The notes below the pieces were generated by a model that saw only the letters and a program-made list of their open reading frames with translations, made no database searches and was not told the DNA's origin. Source: Solenopsis invicta (taxonomy: Eukaryota > Arthropoda > Insecta > Hymenoptera > Formicidae). Taken from it: 64,000 bases of DNA. The stretch is from positions 8,402,001 to 8,466,000 of the forward strand of contig NC_052668.1 of assembly GCF_016802725.1 (NCBI RefSeq), in the 5' to 3' direction. The translations under genes and the position numbers were made by a program. Positions 1-10,884 of the stretch are shown piece after piece. How positions within the stretch are numbered: the first letter of the stretch is position 1; each line of letters begins with the position of its first letter.

Positions 1-150
1 ATCGTTTTATTTGAATTATATTATTTTATTTATGTGAATATAATTCTGTTTGAAAAGTTTATTCGAGATAACATAATTGATATATTCAAATTATCAAAAA
101 ATCATTAGATTATTATTATATAGCATTTATAATATAAAATCTATGGATAA

Positions 151-1527
151 ATGTATATATTAAAAGAAATTTTATATTTACAGTCAAATATTTCAAAAGT
201 TGCGGGTGCAGAAGAAGTCTCTTTGCAAAGTAATACATTGTCAGCTACATCAACAGAGTCGGTGCACGAGGATGATTCGATTGTGAGTACTTTTCTCGAG
301 CATAAGATTCATTATATTCAACTAAGTGCAATGAATAAAATTTTAAATGTTATGTACAATACAGTGCGAGCCGGAAATAAGCAGAATTACATTAAAAAGA
401 AAAAGAGAAGAAGAGTCTACTTCATTTGGTGTGTATACCGAGCAACCGGAGGATACACCACGGAAAAAATTATTGCGCAAAACTTTAATGCACCAAAAGA
501 AATATTATGAAAGGCAAGTGCAAACATTAAAACAAAAAAATAAGCGGTATGAGAAACGGATCGCGCAATTGAATACAGTTCTAAAAGAACTCAAACAAAA
601 AAGTTTATTGGCAGACGAACATGCCGATATATTAAAAACAATAGGTAAGAGTAATATACACTTGTTGAAGCGTTTAACAGCAAAGAGTAAAATATCAAGT
701 AGCAAAAAAAATCTCTTTCTAAAGAATATTCTCCTGAGCTTAGAAAATTTGCTTTAAGCTTGCATTATTACTCACCTAAACCATACAACTATGTACGCAA
801 ACATTTCAATTCATGTCTTCCACACCCAAAATCAATAAGTAAATGGTACAAATCGATTAATGGAAATCCCGGTTTTATGCAAGAAGCATTAAATAGTATT
901 TCTGAACGGGTAAAAGCTACAGATTATCCACTCTTAGGCACCTTAATTTTTGATGAAATGTCGATTAGACAACATATTGAATACGATGGTAAAAATTATA
1001 GTGGTTACGTTGATTTTGGGGATGGAATTATAAACGACAATACTAGCATTGCCAAAGATGTCTTGGTTTTTCTTTTTGTGTGTATGAATGCTGCATGGAA
1101 AGTACCTGTGGGCTATTTTTTTATTAATGGAATTACGGCTGATCAAAAAAGTGGTTTGATTAATCAATGCATTTGCTTACTGCATGATACTGGTGTGAAA
1201 GTGGTTGGATTAACTTTTGATGGTGCTACCACAAATTTATCCACGGCAAAAAAATTAAAATGTAATTTAATGTCAACTGCTTTACAGACTTGGTTTCCCC
1301 ATCCAATTACAAATGACAAAATATTTATTTTTCCTGATCCATGTCATATGATAAAGCTTATTCGCAACTTGTTTGGAGATATGAAAGTAATTATTGATGG
1401 ATTAAACCAACTTATCCAATGGCAGTACATTTTAGATTTACATAATCTACAAAAACAAGAAAGCTTACATTTAGGAAATAAGTTACGGTCAGCACATATT
1501 CAATATAAAAAATTGAATCAATGTTGA
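151..1527 (+). pseudogene. P-element / THAP9-like transposase relic
   Basis: P-element transposases are RNase H-fold DNA transposases usually headed by a THAP zinc finger. Here a basic coiled-coil part (about 440-705, Lys/Glu/Gln-rich heptads) is followed by the catalytic part from about 733. The catalytic part shows the family landmarks LIFDEMSIRQ (first Asp at 952-954), GYVDFG, LTFDGATTN and FPDPCHMIKLIRN. A frameshift near 720-735 separates the two parts: the SPELRKFALSLHYYSPK stretch that should follow the coiled coil lies in another frame and runs past a stop in the first frame. No THAP finger is seen upstream. The relic ends about 250 residues into the catalytic part, where similarity stops and an AT-rich repeat begins. 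No terminal inverted repeats were found, so it is a truncated dead copy. Family assignment is firm; the boundaries are not. Confidence 0.88.
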
Positions 1528-1757
1528 ATTATTGTATCAATGTTATTCTCGAATGATTGTATCAATTTAAATAAATATTGTATCAATTTTTTCTGTAATT
1601 ATTGTATCAATTTCAATAAATATTGTAATAAAAATTATTTTATTTTACAAAAACATATTATTTTGAACGATTAAAACCAGTCTCACTTTCTTTTCTTTAA
1701 TTCAATAATACAATTCTTTCAATCAATTCATGTTGAATTTCAAACAGAGCGCCAAAA
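1528..1757. repeat. AT-rich spacer with degenerate ATTGTATCAAT repeats
   Basis: Directly after the P-element relic the word ATTGTATCAAT recurs about four times between 1,527 and 1,615 at irregular 25-45 bp spacing. The rest is plain AT-rich sequence. No gene is seen. It may be a decayed subterminal repeat of the P element. Confidence 0.45.
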
Positions 1758-2731
1758 TGTCGCCAGACAATATGGCCGATCCCCCGTCCCGCTAATGTCG
1801 ATCCCCTCGCCTGAAATCCGACCTTACGCTCCGTCCAGATATTCATACGTCAATGGGATAACTAAAGAAACGGACATAAGTTCCGGCTAAGTTCCGACCG
1901 ATCCGCCGGACGACGAGCATTCTCGTGCGTCCGGCCAATCCAATCCGCGTAGCCGTGCGGTGGGCATTCTCGCCGCACGGCCTATCCGTTCCATTCAGCC
2001 GGATAACGGGCATTCTCGTCGTCCGGCCAATCCGACCCGTCCGTTCCGTACGTCCCCAAATGATCTCGGGGGCAACTCCGCCGATACTGTTCCCGTGTCC
2101 AGCATACCATAGCTCGCGGGTGGTTTGCCCCGCGAGAAGAGACCACGCAGGTCTACCGCCAACTACCCCGCGTAGTCGGAACCGTCCGCCGCGCCGCACA
2201 CCGTCGATTCCGCGCGATCACGACCGGCCGGCACACGGGCCAATCACGGCCCATCGAAACTGTTTCCGGGAGTTCGCCACTCCGTAGCGACTCCAACCGT
2301 ATACGCCGTATGAAAACATACGAATCCGACCGCAGCCGCGCGGTAATCCGAATCCGTCATGTATATAGATATTAAAACATGCGCGTCCGTCCGTTAATCC
2401 AGATAGTTAACCAGGTCCGTTCTTTGTTTAGAATGTAAGTTACGCCATGAGTTATGTTTTGTCCGGCCCGACCAATCGGCGTTCTTTTGCTTTGCGCGGG
2501 TCCGATTATTGTTTAATTGAGCACTCCGGTGCCTTATTATTATTTGTGTATTTCAATAACAGCTGATAAATATATTGTTACGTTTGCCTTATTGTACTCA
2601 ACACGGAGTTCTCATTACTATCGAAAAACCCTGGCATCCGGCGAGCACATCCGAGCAACCGATCACGATATCCCAACGCATCGAAAGATATCCCGATACT
2701 CCCGCCGCACCGGAAAAGTACTAGTGTTATA
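1758..2731 (+). repeat. LTR of Osvaldo-like Gypsy element, plus orientation
   Basis: The last 340 bp (about 2,385-2,731) match the reverse complement of 10,465-10,790 almost base for base, so these are the two LTRs of one family in opposite orientation. The LTR is followed at once by a primer-binding site. The 5' end is uncertain; a TG at 1,758 is a plausible start. The upstream part is GC-rich, unlike its surroundings, with repeated units built on GGGCATTCTCG and GTCCGGCCAATCC (about 1,915-2,035). GGATAACTAAAGAAACGGAC at 1,858 is an inverted version of the U3 segment seen near 2,385, so the left half may itself be rearranged. Confidence 0.75.
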
Positions 2732-2749
2732 TGGCGCCCGAACAGGGAC
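2732..2749 (+). other. tRNA-Lys type primer-binding site (left, inverted copy)
   Basis: TGGCGCCCGAACAGGGAC abuts the LTR end. This 18-mer is complementary to the 3' end of the lysine tRNA used as primer by Osvaldo-type Gypsy elements and some retroviruses. It is the same word as at 10,447-10,464 on the other strand. The next base (2,750) already belongs to antisense pol. Confidence 0.88.
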
Positions 2750-3213
2750 TTCCGGGCAGGCGAGCGTGGGGGATGAGGTGAGGGAGTGCTTGAGGGTACG
2801 GAAGGCGGTTTCCTCGTCCTCCCCCCATTGCCAGGTGGCGTTCTTGCGGGTCAGGCGAGTGAGGGACGCGACGACAGTCGCGAAATCAGATGTAAATTGT
2901 CGGCACCACGATGCCAGGTCGACGAATTGGCGTACCTGTCTGACGTTTGTGGGCGATGGCCACTGTGTCACGGCGCGTATTTTATCGGGGTCTGTCCGAA
3001 TTCCTTGTCGATCGACGATATATCCTAAGTATTTTAGGCTGCTTACGCAGAAACTTCTCGGGGTTTAGCTTTAGCTGGGCTTTCCGTAGGCGTCGGAATA
3101 CTTCCGCTAGGTGTTGTAGGTGTTCGGTAAAGGTCGCGCTTACGATGATTATGTCGTCGAGGTACACAAACACGTTTGGTTCTAGTTCTGGACCCAATAT
3201 TGAGTAGCCGCTG
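2750..3213 (-). pseudogene. Gypsy pol: end of RT and start of RNase H
   Basis: Read on the minus strand from 3,213 this continues the RT that stops at 8,533. It starts with an SILGPELEPNVFVYLDDIII segment carrying the Tyr-x-Asp-Asp catalytic box (about 3,150-3,170). The RT connection follows (LRKAQLKLNPEKF, QWPSPTNVRQVRQF, WGEDEETAFRTLK), ending at TLACPE. A frameshift lies near 2,980-3,010 and a small deletion near 3,205. The gene is cut at 2,750, where it meets an LTR and primer-binding site of opposite polarity, so most of RNase H and all of integrase are missing. It is separated from its 5' part only by the hAT insertion. Confidence 0.87.
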
Positions 3214-3503
3214 CAGGGTGGCCAGCGATTCACAATTTTCAAATTCAAGGTCTTTTCCCGGTTTTCCTGATCAAAAATATCGTTTTTCAAGGTTAGTAAT
3301 AAGAAACATATTTTCACCGCTACGCGTAGGATTTAATTTTATTGTAGTGAAAATGAATTATTCAAAAAGAGAAAGGAAATAATAAAACAATACAGTAGTA
3401 ACACAAGTAATACAGTAAGACAAATGCTCTTTAAGTTGTTTTTTATTAGTAAATTAATTAAGTAACGTGATGAAATGCAATTAGAAACAATATATTTTAA
3501 ATT

Positions 3504-6407
3504 TTACTTTTTCATATCGGCAATGGAACTGACTATGACTGCATTTATCTTTGATACTTCAGCCAAATATTTGGCTCTTTGGGCCTCTAATTCTTGTATT
3601 TCTCGAGTCTAACGTTTCTTCAATAACTCTGCTTGTGACTGTATCTCCTGCTCCTCACGCTCTTTCGTCGTAAATTCTTTATATCGAGAATGTGCATTGC
3701 TCATAGAATGTATCAACTTTTTTTCAATTTTCATATTATCCACGTCTCTTACAATTTTAATAGTATCATAGATCTTGCGCAATCAAACTTTTCTCGTGTT
3801 GATTTTCAATGAGACATTCCGAATTGACGGAAAAGCCGCGTTCAACAGTGGCATTACCATGAGATAAAATCAAAATAATTTTAATAAAATCCACGAAATT
3901 ATCACACGGTTACATTGACAATTTAGTTACATCTATCCAAAATTTATCTAGACGAGTTTCAGTTCTTTTGAAGGATTTCAACATATCCTGAATTTGAGGC
4001 TAGCTGCAAGTATTAACATATTCTTGTTTTATGCGGTCAGCTTTGATCCCAGATATTGTTGCGCTGGAAATTAATATTTCTAGGCAGGATATTAGTCTCT
4101 TATGGGCAATCTTCGGATCAACAGCGATTTTCGGATCCAAGCACGAGATTCCTTATGTAAGTTTGTATTTCAGAGGTATGTCAGAGGTGAACGTTCATGT
4201 AGTTTCTCTATAATTCTGACAATACATCTACACATGTCTTGCTTAAATTGAAGAATTTGTAATTCCGAAACTCTTTTTACTTTTTTCAGTGCGTCTTTCG
4301 TTGCGAAGTCTATTTCGAAGTTCTTTGCGGATATTAGATTATTTTTTTCCGATAAATCTATTGTATAAAGATCAGAAGTGCCATTTAGAACGTCGGTTTT
4401 CACAACTCGCTGCATCATAGAATGTATAAGAGTATAAAATTCATTATATAAAAATGGTGCCATAGGAGCATCTGTTTGAAATTCATGCAAAAATGGCTCA
4501 AGCAAAGATGCTGTTGTACTAAAAAAGTTAGTTTAGGACCAAGAAGTTTATTATTGACAGTTTCAGAAACTGTTTTGAAGCTGTGCGAATTTGGAGCAGA
4601 TTTTTCCTTTGTTGATACGGCGACGTACGTTCTTAAATGCGGGAGAATTTGAATAGCTCTCTCTGCTACGGCAACAATCTCTACCCATCTAATGGCACAA
4701 CATTTTTTGGGAAAAGTAGAAGATTTGTATATTCAGTATACTGAGCTCTTCGTGTTGGCGAATCTTTGAATAGATACATAGCTCTTAAGAAAGGCATAAT
4801 TTCCCATTTAGATTGATTCATTCCAGTTTTAAATGCATCATGAACAACATGCAGGCCGCAGTTACCTATATTCAAGAGCGCCTTACCGTCAAAGGACTCT
4901 TTAAGCTCCTGATTTAAATCTTTAAAAACTTTTAAATTTACATTTGGCCCATCCATAGACAGTTGTAAAATTTTTCCGAGTTTTGGCGCACCAAAAGACC
5001 CCGTCAAAGCTTCATGTAAATCAATAGCACGCGTGCGCTATTGATAAAGAAAAACAGAGTCAAAATATCGCGTCGATACCAAGGACTCGTTTGGGTGCCA
5101 AAATCTTATGTAAAGATGCATTTGGGCCTTTTAAGAAATCGAATTCAAACTTTCGTCAAATTCAAGGACCACATTATCACAACCGTCGACTAAGTTAAGC
5201 AGTTCATGATAAAAATATGGAGCAATACCGGCGTACACAATACTGTATGAAATTTTCGTTTTCCTTAGTTGCATTTTCTCAGCAAACTTACTATCAGGAA
5301 ACATCAGAGAGAGAGTTGAGACACAAGCAGCAGACGTTCGTATGGATATGTGGTACATAACAGTTCGAAGACACCAAAGAATTTCAGCTTTTGTGACATC
5401 ATCTGTCACGAGAAATTGGTGCACAGACTTTTGCCATAAACTTAATGAGCTATTCTCTGAAGTTGAAGCTGTTACAATTCCACGATCATTGACAGTAGTT
5501 CCAGTTACTTTAATAGGACTAACCGTGTTGTGAGATCCTAAAAATACTAGAATCGATAAAGATAACTTGAAAGTTTTAATATTTTTTATACTAACGCTAC
5601 ACATTTAAACAAATTTTATTTACTACTATCTAAATTATACAATGATATGTAGATTTATTTACTATAATTAAATATATATGAATTCGACATAAGATTTTGG
5701 AAAACGACAAAAAAGTATTAATTATTTATTATAATGGAAAAGTAAATTTATTATTTATTACAAATTACAAATAATTAATAAATTGTAAATAATTCATTCA
5801 ATTCAATTTCAAAAATATTTTGATTTTTATAAAATTGGCATATACATTATTGTTTCTTATATCTATATAATCAAAATAATAAAAATAGTGGACACGTAAT
5901 TTACAAAAATCAAATAAATTTTTTAATAAACATTGTGAATACAAAATCCTCGGATATTACGGGATCCACATCTATCGCTATAACCAAATCATCTGTTTTG
6001 AAGATGGATACGCATATAGGACAAAAGCGGAGTGCCTTTTCGCGAATGCGCAGAATGTTTTGTTATAAGCACGTATTGTTAAATGTAATGAGAGAGCAAA
6101 TAATAATAATAAGGGTACCTTGTAATGATTCGGCATCAGTAATCGCAGATTGTGCACTATCTTTTTCTTTACATTCTACAAACATTTCTATCGGAATACT
6201 ATTTTTTTTAGTTGCAACAATGTTTTTATGCTTTATTGATTTGACGTGACTATGAAGAGCACTTTTTCCCATGGAAGAAATATTAATAACTGTTTTACAT
6301 CACGTGCATAATGCATTGGTGACAGTTTTTAGATCTCGTGCTACCCGTGGATAAATAAGCTCATAGGATGCTAGATATTTGGTAGTTTTCTGTTTAAACT
6401 TAGACAT
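3504..6407 (-). pseudogene. hAT transposase with BED zinc finger, inactivated
   Basis: Reading starts at ATG 6,405-6,407 (MSKFKQKTTKYLASYELIYP). A BED-type finger follows: Cys-Thr-(stop)-Cys, then SALHSHVKSIKHKN as the His half. The finger has an in-frame TGA near 6,298. Next come a region with KAEILWCLRTVM and FPDSKFAEKMQL (about 5,470-5,270), an FDESLN box (5,140), an LSMDGPNVNLKVF box (about 4,960) and NIGNCGLHVVHDAFK (about 4,860). A charged coiled-coil tail ends at the TAA 3,504-3,506. FDESLN and SMDGPNV look like catalytic regions of the hAT RNase H fold, which is inference. Several frameshifts (about 5,605-5,930, 5,030-5,130, 4,500-4,680) make it non-coding. No C-terminal dimerisation motif was confirmed. 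Confidence 0.8.
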
Positions 6408-6702
6408 TATTCTTTGAAAAATCAACTGAAAATAATTATTAAAAAGCTTTGTGTCAAAAATAAAGAAATGTTGATTCAACCATTCTGTAATATTTTTAAT
6501 AATAAAAATAATAATATATTAATAAATAATATAAATTGGCTTATTCAAAAATATGCACGATTTAAAAAAAATTTAAATATTAAAATTCTTTCTTTAAATT
6601 GTAATTTCGCTATTTAACAATTTTACAATATCATTATTTTTCCGATATTCCTTCGTGAAAATGATCTTATATATATATATATATAAATATAAATTTTATT
6701 TA

Positions 6703-7901
6703 TTAGGAGTACAAATTGAAAACCGCCGTTTTCCAGTAGATGGCGCCAGCGATAAATGCTGGCGCCAAACGTTAGATCCAAAATTTTAAATGTAAGGTTG
6801 GGCATCTGGCAACAATTCCTTATCATTGCAGTTGTGAATTTTTATCGGCGTTATATATTTTTTTGTGATCGAAAATGTCGAAATTTGTGCCCAATAAGCG
6901 TCATTTGCGGGAAGTTTTGCTTTTTGCCTTCAATTCGAAAAAATCTGCGGCTGAGGCGCGTCGAATGATTGTAAAAACTTGTGGTGAGGCTTCCATTAGT
7001 GAAAGAACGTGTCGAGAATGGTTCCAACGCTTCAAAAGTGATGATTTCGGCGTAGAAGACAAGGAGCGTCCCGGACAGGTGAAAAAGTTTGAAGACGCAC
7101 AATTGGAAACATTACTGGATGAAGACACTGGGTGCCATACGAATTAAAGCCGAGAGACGTCGAACGGCGTTTTTTCGCGTGCGAACAGCTGCTCCAATGG
7201 CAAAAACGGAAGGGTTTTCTGCATCGTATTGTAACCGGCGATGAAAAGTGGATCCATTATGATAATCCAAAGCGAAAATAATCGTGGGGCTACCGCGGCC
7301 ATGCATCAACATCGACGGCCAAGCCAAACATCCATGGCTCGAAGCTCATGCTGTGTATTTGGTGGGACCAGCTCGGCGTGGTTGCAACAGCTCATTTATT
7401 ATGAGCTGTTGCAACCGGGTGAAACCATCACAGGAGCTCGCTACCAAACACAACTAATGCGTTTGAGCCGAGCATTGCAGGAAAAACGGCCACAATACGA
7501 GCAAAGACACGAAAAAGTGATGTTGCTGCACGACAACGCTCGGCCATATGTTGCTCAGGTCGTTAAAACCTATCTGGAAACATTGAAATGGAACGTCTTA
7601 CCTCATCCGCCGTATTCTCCTGACATCGCCCCTTCAGATTACCACTTGTTCCGATCAATGGCGCATGGCCTGGCTGAGCAGCACTTCCATTATTACGAAG
7701 AGGCCAAAAACTGGGTCGATTCGTGGATCGCCGCAAAAGACGAGCAGTTTTTTCGACGCGGGATTCGTATGCTGCCCGAAAGGTGGGAGAAAGTAGTGGC
7801 CAGCGATGGACAATACTTTCAAGAATAAGTATGTAACCATTTTTCAACAATCAATCCTCAAATTTTGACAAAAAACGGCGGTTTTCAATTTGTACTCCTA
7901 A
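6703..7901 (+). mobile_element. mariner element nested in the hAT
   Basis: TIRs begin TTAGGAGTACAAATTGAAAA and are mirrored at 7,870-7,901. They are flanked by TA on both sides (6,701-6,702 and 7,902-7,903), the mariner target duplication. At 1,199 bp the length is near the family norm of about 1.3 kb. The same family has another copy at 48,576-49,441. Confidence 0.92.
6875..7828 (+). pseudogene. mariner transposase relic
   Basis: The N-terminal helix-turn-helix region is readable from ATG 6,875 (MSKFVPNKRHLREVL, then ERTCREWFQRFKSDDFGVED) to LLDEDTG at about 7,130. Around 7,135-7,170 roughly 40 codons are deleted: the text jumps from the linker after the first HTH to the region before the catalytic domain. 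The catalytic core then shows IVTGDEKW (first Asp), a TAA at 7,279-7,281, a short duplicated palindrome at 7,383-7,413, HDNARP (second Asp) and SPDIAPSDYHLF (third Asp). It ends in PERWEKVVASDGQYFQE. The HDN to SDY spacing is the mariner D34D spacing. It is dead through deletion, stop and frameshift. Confidence 0.9.
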
Positions 7902-8518
7902 TAGATAATAATATATTACCTGCTGTTAGAAGACAACGAATAAATCACTCCTATTATTCTATAATCACTTTTATTAATCTATAGGTATTGTACTGAAAAT
8001 CACATATGAGAAACTACCGACCGTTACGTTCTACATTTTCGACTTGTTCATCATTTGTTTAGACAAAAACAGCGCGGAGAACGGCGCGCCAAATAAATTT
8101 CTCGGTAAAGATAAGATCCCTTCTCCGCGGACTCTCTTCGCAACGAGCCAGTGATGTGAGACGGGATGGGTTTTCTCATTCGCGCATGCACAGCGCGCGC
8201 ATGTACGAGAGAGAAAATCTGTCATCACTGCAACGAGCCCGCCGGACTCGTGGACCGCGAACATTATTAGAACGATACGCCAAATAGCACCGTGGGGAAA
8301 GAGAGGGGAGGGAAGATGAACGCGCGTTTATTTAAAATGCACTCATAAAGCTTCAACAGAAAATTAATTAAAAGTTATTTCAATGTTTTTTAATCAATAG
8401 CTATTAAAAAATGATACGTTTGAAAAAATCACGGTTTTCAAAGTAAATTCAAGTAAATTCATCTTTTCCCGGTTTTTCAAGGCAATTTTAAATTTCCGGT
8501 TTTCAAGTATTTAAGGAC
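7902..8518. other. hAT 5' region, no gene
   Basis: This is the stretch between the nested mariner and the hAT right end. About 8,060-8,300 is clearly more GC-rich than its surroundings, with GCGCGC words and an inverted TTCTCGGT/CTCCGCGG patch. The last 150 bp repeat TTTTC(C)CGG and AAGTAAATTC. It lies upstream of the minus-strand transposase and could hold its promoter, but I see no definite promoter motif. Confidence 0.4.
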
Positions 8519-8532
8519 CGCTGGCCACCCTG

Positions 8533-9551
8533 CGCTGGAATGTAGCCGGGGCTGAATGCAGCCCAAACGGCATGACCGTGAACTGCATGAGTCCCCGGCC
8601 AGGGACGGTGAACGCGGTCACGGGCCGGCTCTCGGGCGATAGTGGCACTTGCCAATACCCCTGTTGGAGGTCGAGGGTTGATAGGAACTGGGCACCTTGT
8701 AATTTGTTTAGTGTGGCGGTGATGTGAGGCAGGGGATACGCGTTGCGCTCCGTGACCTCGTTCACTTTGCGGAAATCTATATAAAAACGCGGCTTGCCGT
8801 CCCTTTTCCGTACTATAACGACAGGAGAACTCCACGCGCTGGTGGACGGTTTGATAACTCCGGCTGTTTCCATGGCTCGCACTTCGTCGTCAATAATTTG
8901 CTGCATCGCTGGGTTACGCAGTCGGTATCGTTGCTTTATCGGTACATCGATCTTTATGCGGATCACGTGGGTGGCTCGGTCAGTTGGTCCCCGCACGGTG
9001 TCAAACTTCGGAAGCTCTGAATCGAGGAAGGCTCGAAGTTCCCGTTCCTCCTGCGGGGTGCGGTGGACAATGCCGGTAGCAATCGTGTATGCGGGTCGTG
9101 TGGGAGTCCGGACGGGCGTTAGCGGAAGGGGGGGGATAGTTATCCCCAGTCGGGCCCATAGGTCGGTGCCGATTAGCATCAGACTCTCTAGGGTCGGCAA
9201 GATGTGGAAACGATGGCGTAGCCGCTGCCCCGGGACTCGTATCGGAATAGTGACCTGTCCGAGAGTGATGGCGGCGGTACCATCTGCCAGGCTGATTGTT
9301 TCCTCTCGTGCCACTAGCTAGATCCTCATGGGTTTGATGAGTTCTGCGGTGGCCGCGTTGATCATAGAAATCTCGGACCCGGTGTCTAGTAGCGCGGTGA
9401 TGCTGTAGGACCTTACTCGGACCTGCAGGTGTGGTCGGGGCTGGTATCTTAGCTGGATGCGGGCCGGGGGTCGGAATTGCTGGCCCCGGCCACTGCGGCG
9501 TTTCCCGGCCGCGGATGGCAATCCTTGGTTAGCACACCATCCTTCCCACAC
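8533..9551 (-). pseudogene. Gypsy protease and reverse transcriptase (5' part)
   Basis: On the minus strand the aspartic protease comes first, with the catalytic ITALLDTGSEISMINAAT motif (about 9,395-9,345). One in-frame TAG at 9,315-9,317 interrupts the reading. RT then runs in the same frame: a KQRYRLRNP segment, WSSPVVIVRKRDGKPRF, YIDFRKVNEVT, LQQGYWQVPLS and MPFGLHSAPATFQR. The Tyr-x-Asp-Asp box is on the other side of the hAT, in 2,750-3,213. The RT is well conserved and appears interrupted mainly by the hAT insertion and the stop, so the element may be fairly young. Confidence 0.9.
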
Positions 9552-10347
9552 TGGGAGCAGAATTTTTTAGGCGGTCGTCGGCAGTTGAAGCGGTCGTGGC
9601 TTCGTTGCTTGCACCGCCAGCAAGTATGGGCGCGATCGTACGGTACGTCAGTAGCGGCGGCGCTAACTTTTCGCTTGTCGGTTCTATTTTCGGCCTCCTG
9701 TGCCTTTGTAATCTTTTCGTATTCCGCCGTTTGCTCGGCTAGACTGGCTAGGTCGGTGGTCTCGTCCAGTCGCACATAGAGTTTATACTTTGCGCGTAGA
9801 TTTTCGTAGAGGCAATCCATTTTTTCGGCTTGAGTGAAGCCTCCGGTGCGACGCATCATCGTTAGCATTGCTGTCGCGTATTTGGCGGGGTTCCTTCGCT
9901 TGTTGGCGTCGCTCTTGTATCTCTCTGGTCAGCTTAGCCTGGTATCGGCCCGGCAAGTAATGGCGACGTACGGTACAAGTCCTGCCACGTCTCCCAGTCT
10001 TCTCTCTTGTTTCTATACCAGGCGAGCGCGTCCCCCCGCAGGAGTTCGGGTAGTCTGGCCTTCATTTGCGTATCACTAAAGAAGTATTCTTGCTGGAGCT
10101 CGGTTACACGCTCGAGAAACGACAAAGGGTCGCGTCCGTCGAAGTGACAACCCCATTTGCGAATTTGGTTCATGGTTTTGGCGTGCACGTTGTCGGTCGG
10201 GACTCTCGATAGAAAGGGGTTCGCGGCCGCGGCGTCTAATTCGTTAGGCGGTTCGATCTGTCCGGGCATCGCGAGGAAATGTTGTATTACTCGGTGGCGG
10301 ATTTCGTCTAACGTATCGGTGGTCTCGATTTGGTAGGTTTGAGCCAA
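9455..10347 (-). pseudogene. Gypsy gag with zinc knuckles
   Basis: From 10,347 (MAQTYQIETTDTLDEI) the gag capsid-like part shows the usual retrotransposon gag signature FDGRDPLSFLERVTELQ and LLRGDALAWYRNKREDW. A frameshift near 9,870-9,935 moves the frame. The second half has QAEKMDCLYENLRAKYKLYV, a charged linker and two nucleic-acid-binding knuckles: CWRCKQRSHDRFNC (CX2CX4HX4C) and CSQCGKDGVLTKDC, in which the His of the second is replaced. The end overlaps the start of the protease reading frame, as in Gypsy gag-pol. Confidence 0.85.
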
Positions 10348-10446
10348 AACCTCAAGCTGTTCTCTCCGTAAGCTGGTTACTCAACTGGTCAGCGACATTT
10401 ATTCTCGGATACAGTCACGGGTTTTTTTTCTTTTCGGTTTAATACG

Positions 10447-10464
10447 GTCCCTGTTCGGGCGCCA
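10447..10464 (-). other. tRNA-Lys type primer-binding site (right copy)
   Basis: On the minus strand this is the same 18-mer as at 2,732-2,749, directly after the LTR and about 100 bp upstream of gag. This is the normal 5' arrangement of the element. Confidence 0.9.
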
Positions 10465-10800
10465 TGTAACGCTGGTACTTTTCGGTGCGGTTACTGGATT
10501 GTGTTCGGGATCGGTTGCTCGAATGTGCTCGCTGGATGCCAGGATTTTTCGGTAGTAATGAGAACTCCGTGTTGAGTACAATGATACAAACGTAACAATA
10601 TATTTATCAGATGTAGTTGAAATACACAAGTAATAATAAGGCACCGGAGTGCTCGGTTAAACAATAGTCGGACCCGCGCAAAATAAAAGAACGACGATTC
10701 GACAAAATATAATTCGCGGCGTAACTTAATATTTAAACAAAAGAACGGATTCGGATAACTAAAGAAACGGACGGGATGGGATTAGACGCTATGCGCTCGG
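10465..10800 (-). repeat. 5' LTR of the Gypsy element, truncated
   Basis: This matches about 2,385-2,731 in opposite orientation and ends in ...TTACA at the primer site. Only R/U5 and part of U3 are present; identity fades at about 10,775-10,800, where the fold-back MULE begins. The rest of U3 is not found beyond the MULE, so it was lost. Confidence 0.82.
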
Positions 10801-10884
10801 AGGTAATAATTGGAGTTGCCAAAATAACATTAAAAATGATAATTTGAAAATATGAGGTGCCAACTTTGCGTGGCATCTCAAGTT

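Larger units (their letters stand above)
3214..8532. mobile_element. hAT-type DNA transposon inserted in Gypsy RT
   Basis: The two ends carry a 14-bp terminal inverted repeat, CAGGGTGGCCAGCG (3,214-3,227, and inverted at 8,519-8,532). Both ends are followed by related subterminal blocks rich in TTTTCCCGG and TTTTCAAG. CGCTG occurs directly on both sides (3,209-3,213 and 8,533-8,537), giving an apparent 5-bp target duplication. Removing the element rejoins the RT motif ATFQR with its downstream part. It carries a dead BED-finger hAT transposase on the minus strand and a nested mariner. Most hATs duplicate 8 bp, so the 5-bp footprint is atypical. Confidence 0.85.

Noticed and set aside
2732..2749. 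Retroviral provirus suggested by the lysine-tRNA primer site
   Set aside because: Gag, protease and RT text fit Osvaldo-type Gypsy elements, which use the same primer; no envelope gene is seen.
8724..9321. Long plus-strand open frames over the RT
   Set aside because: They are antisense to the well-supported Gypsy RT and have no homology.
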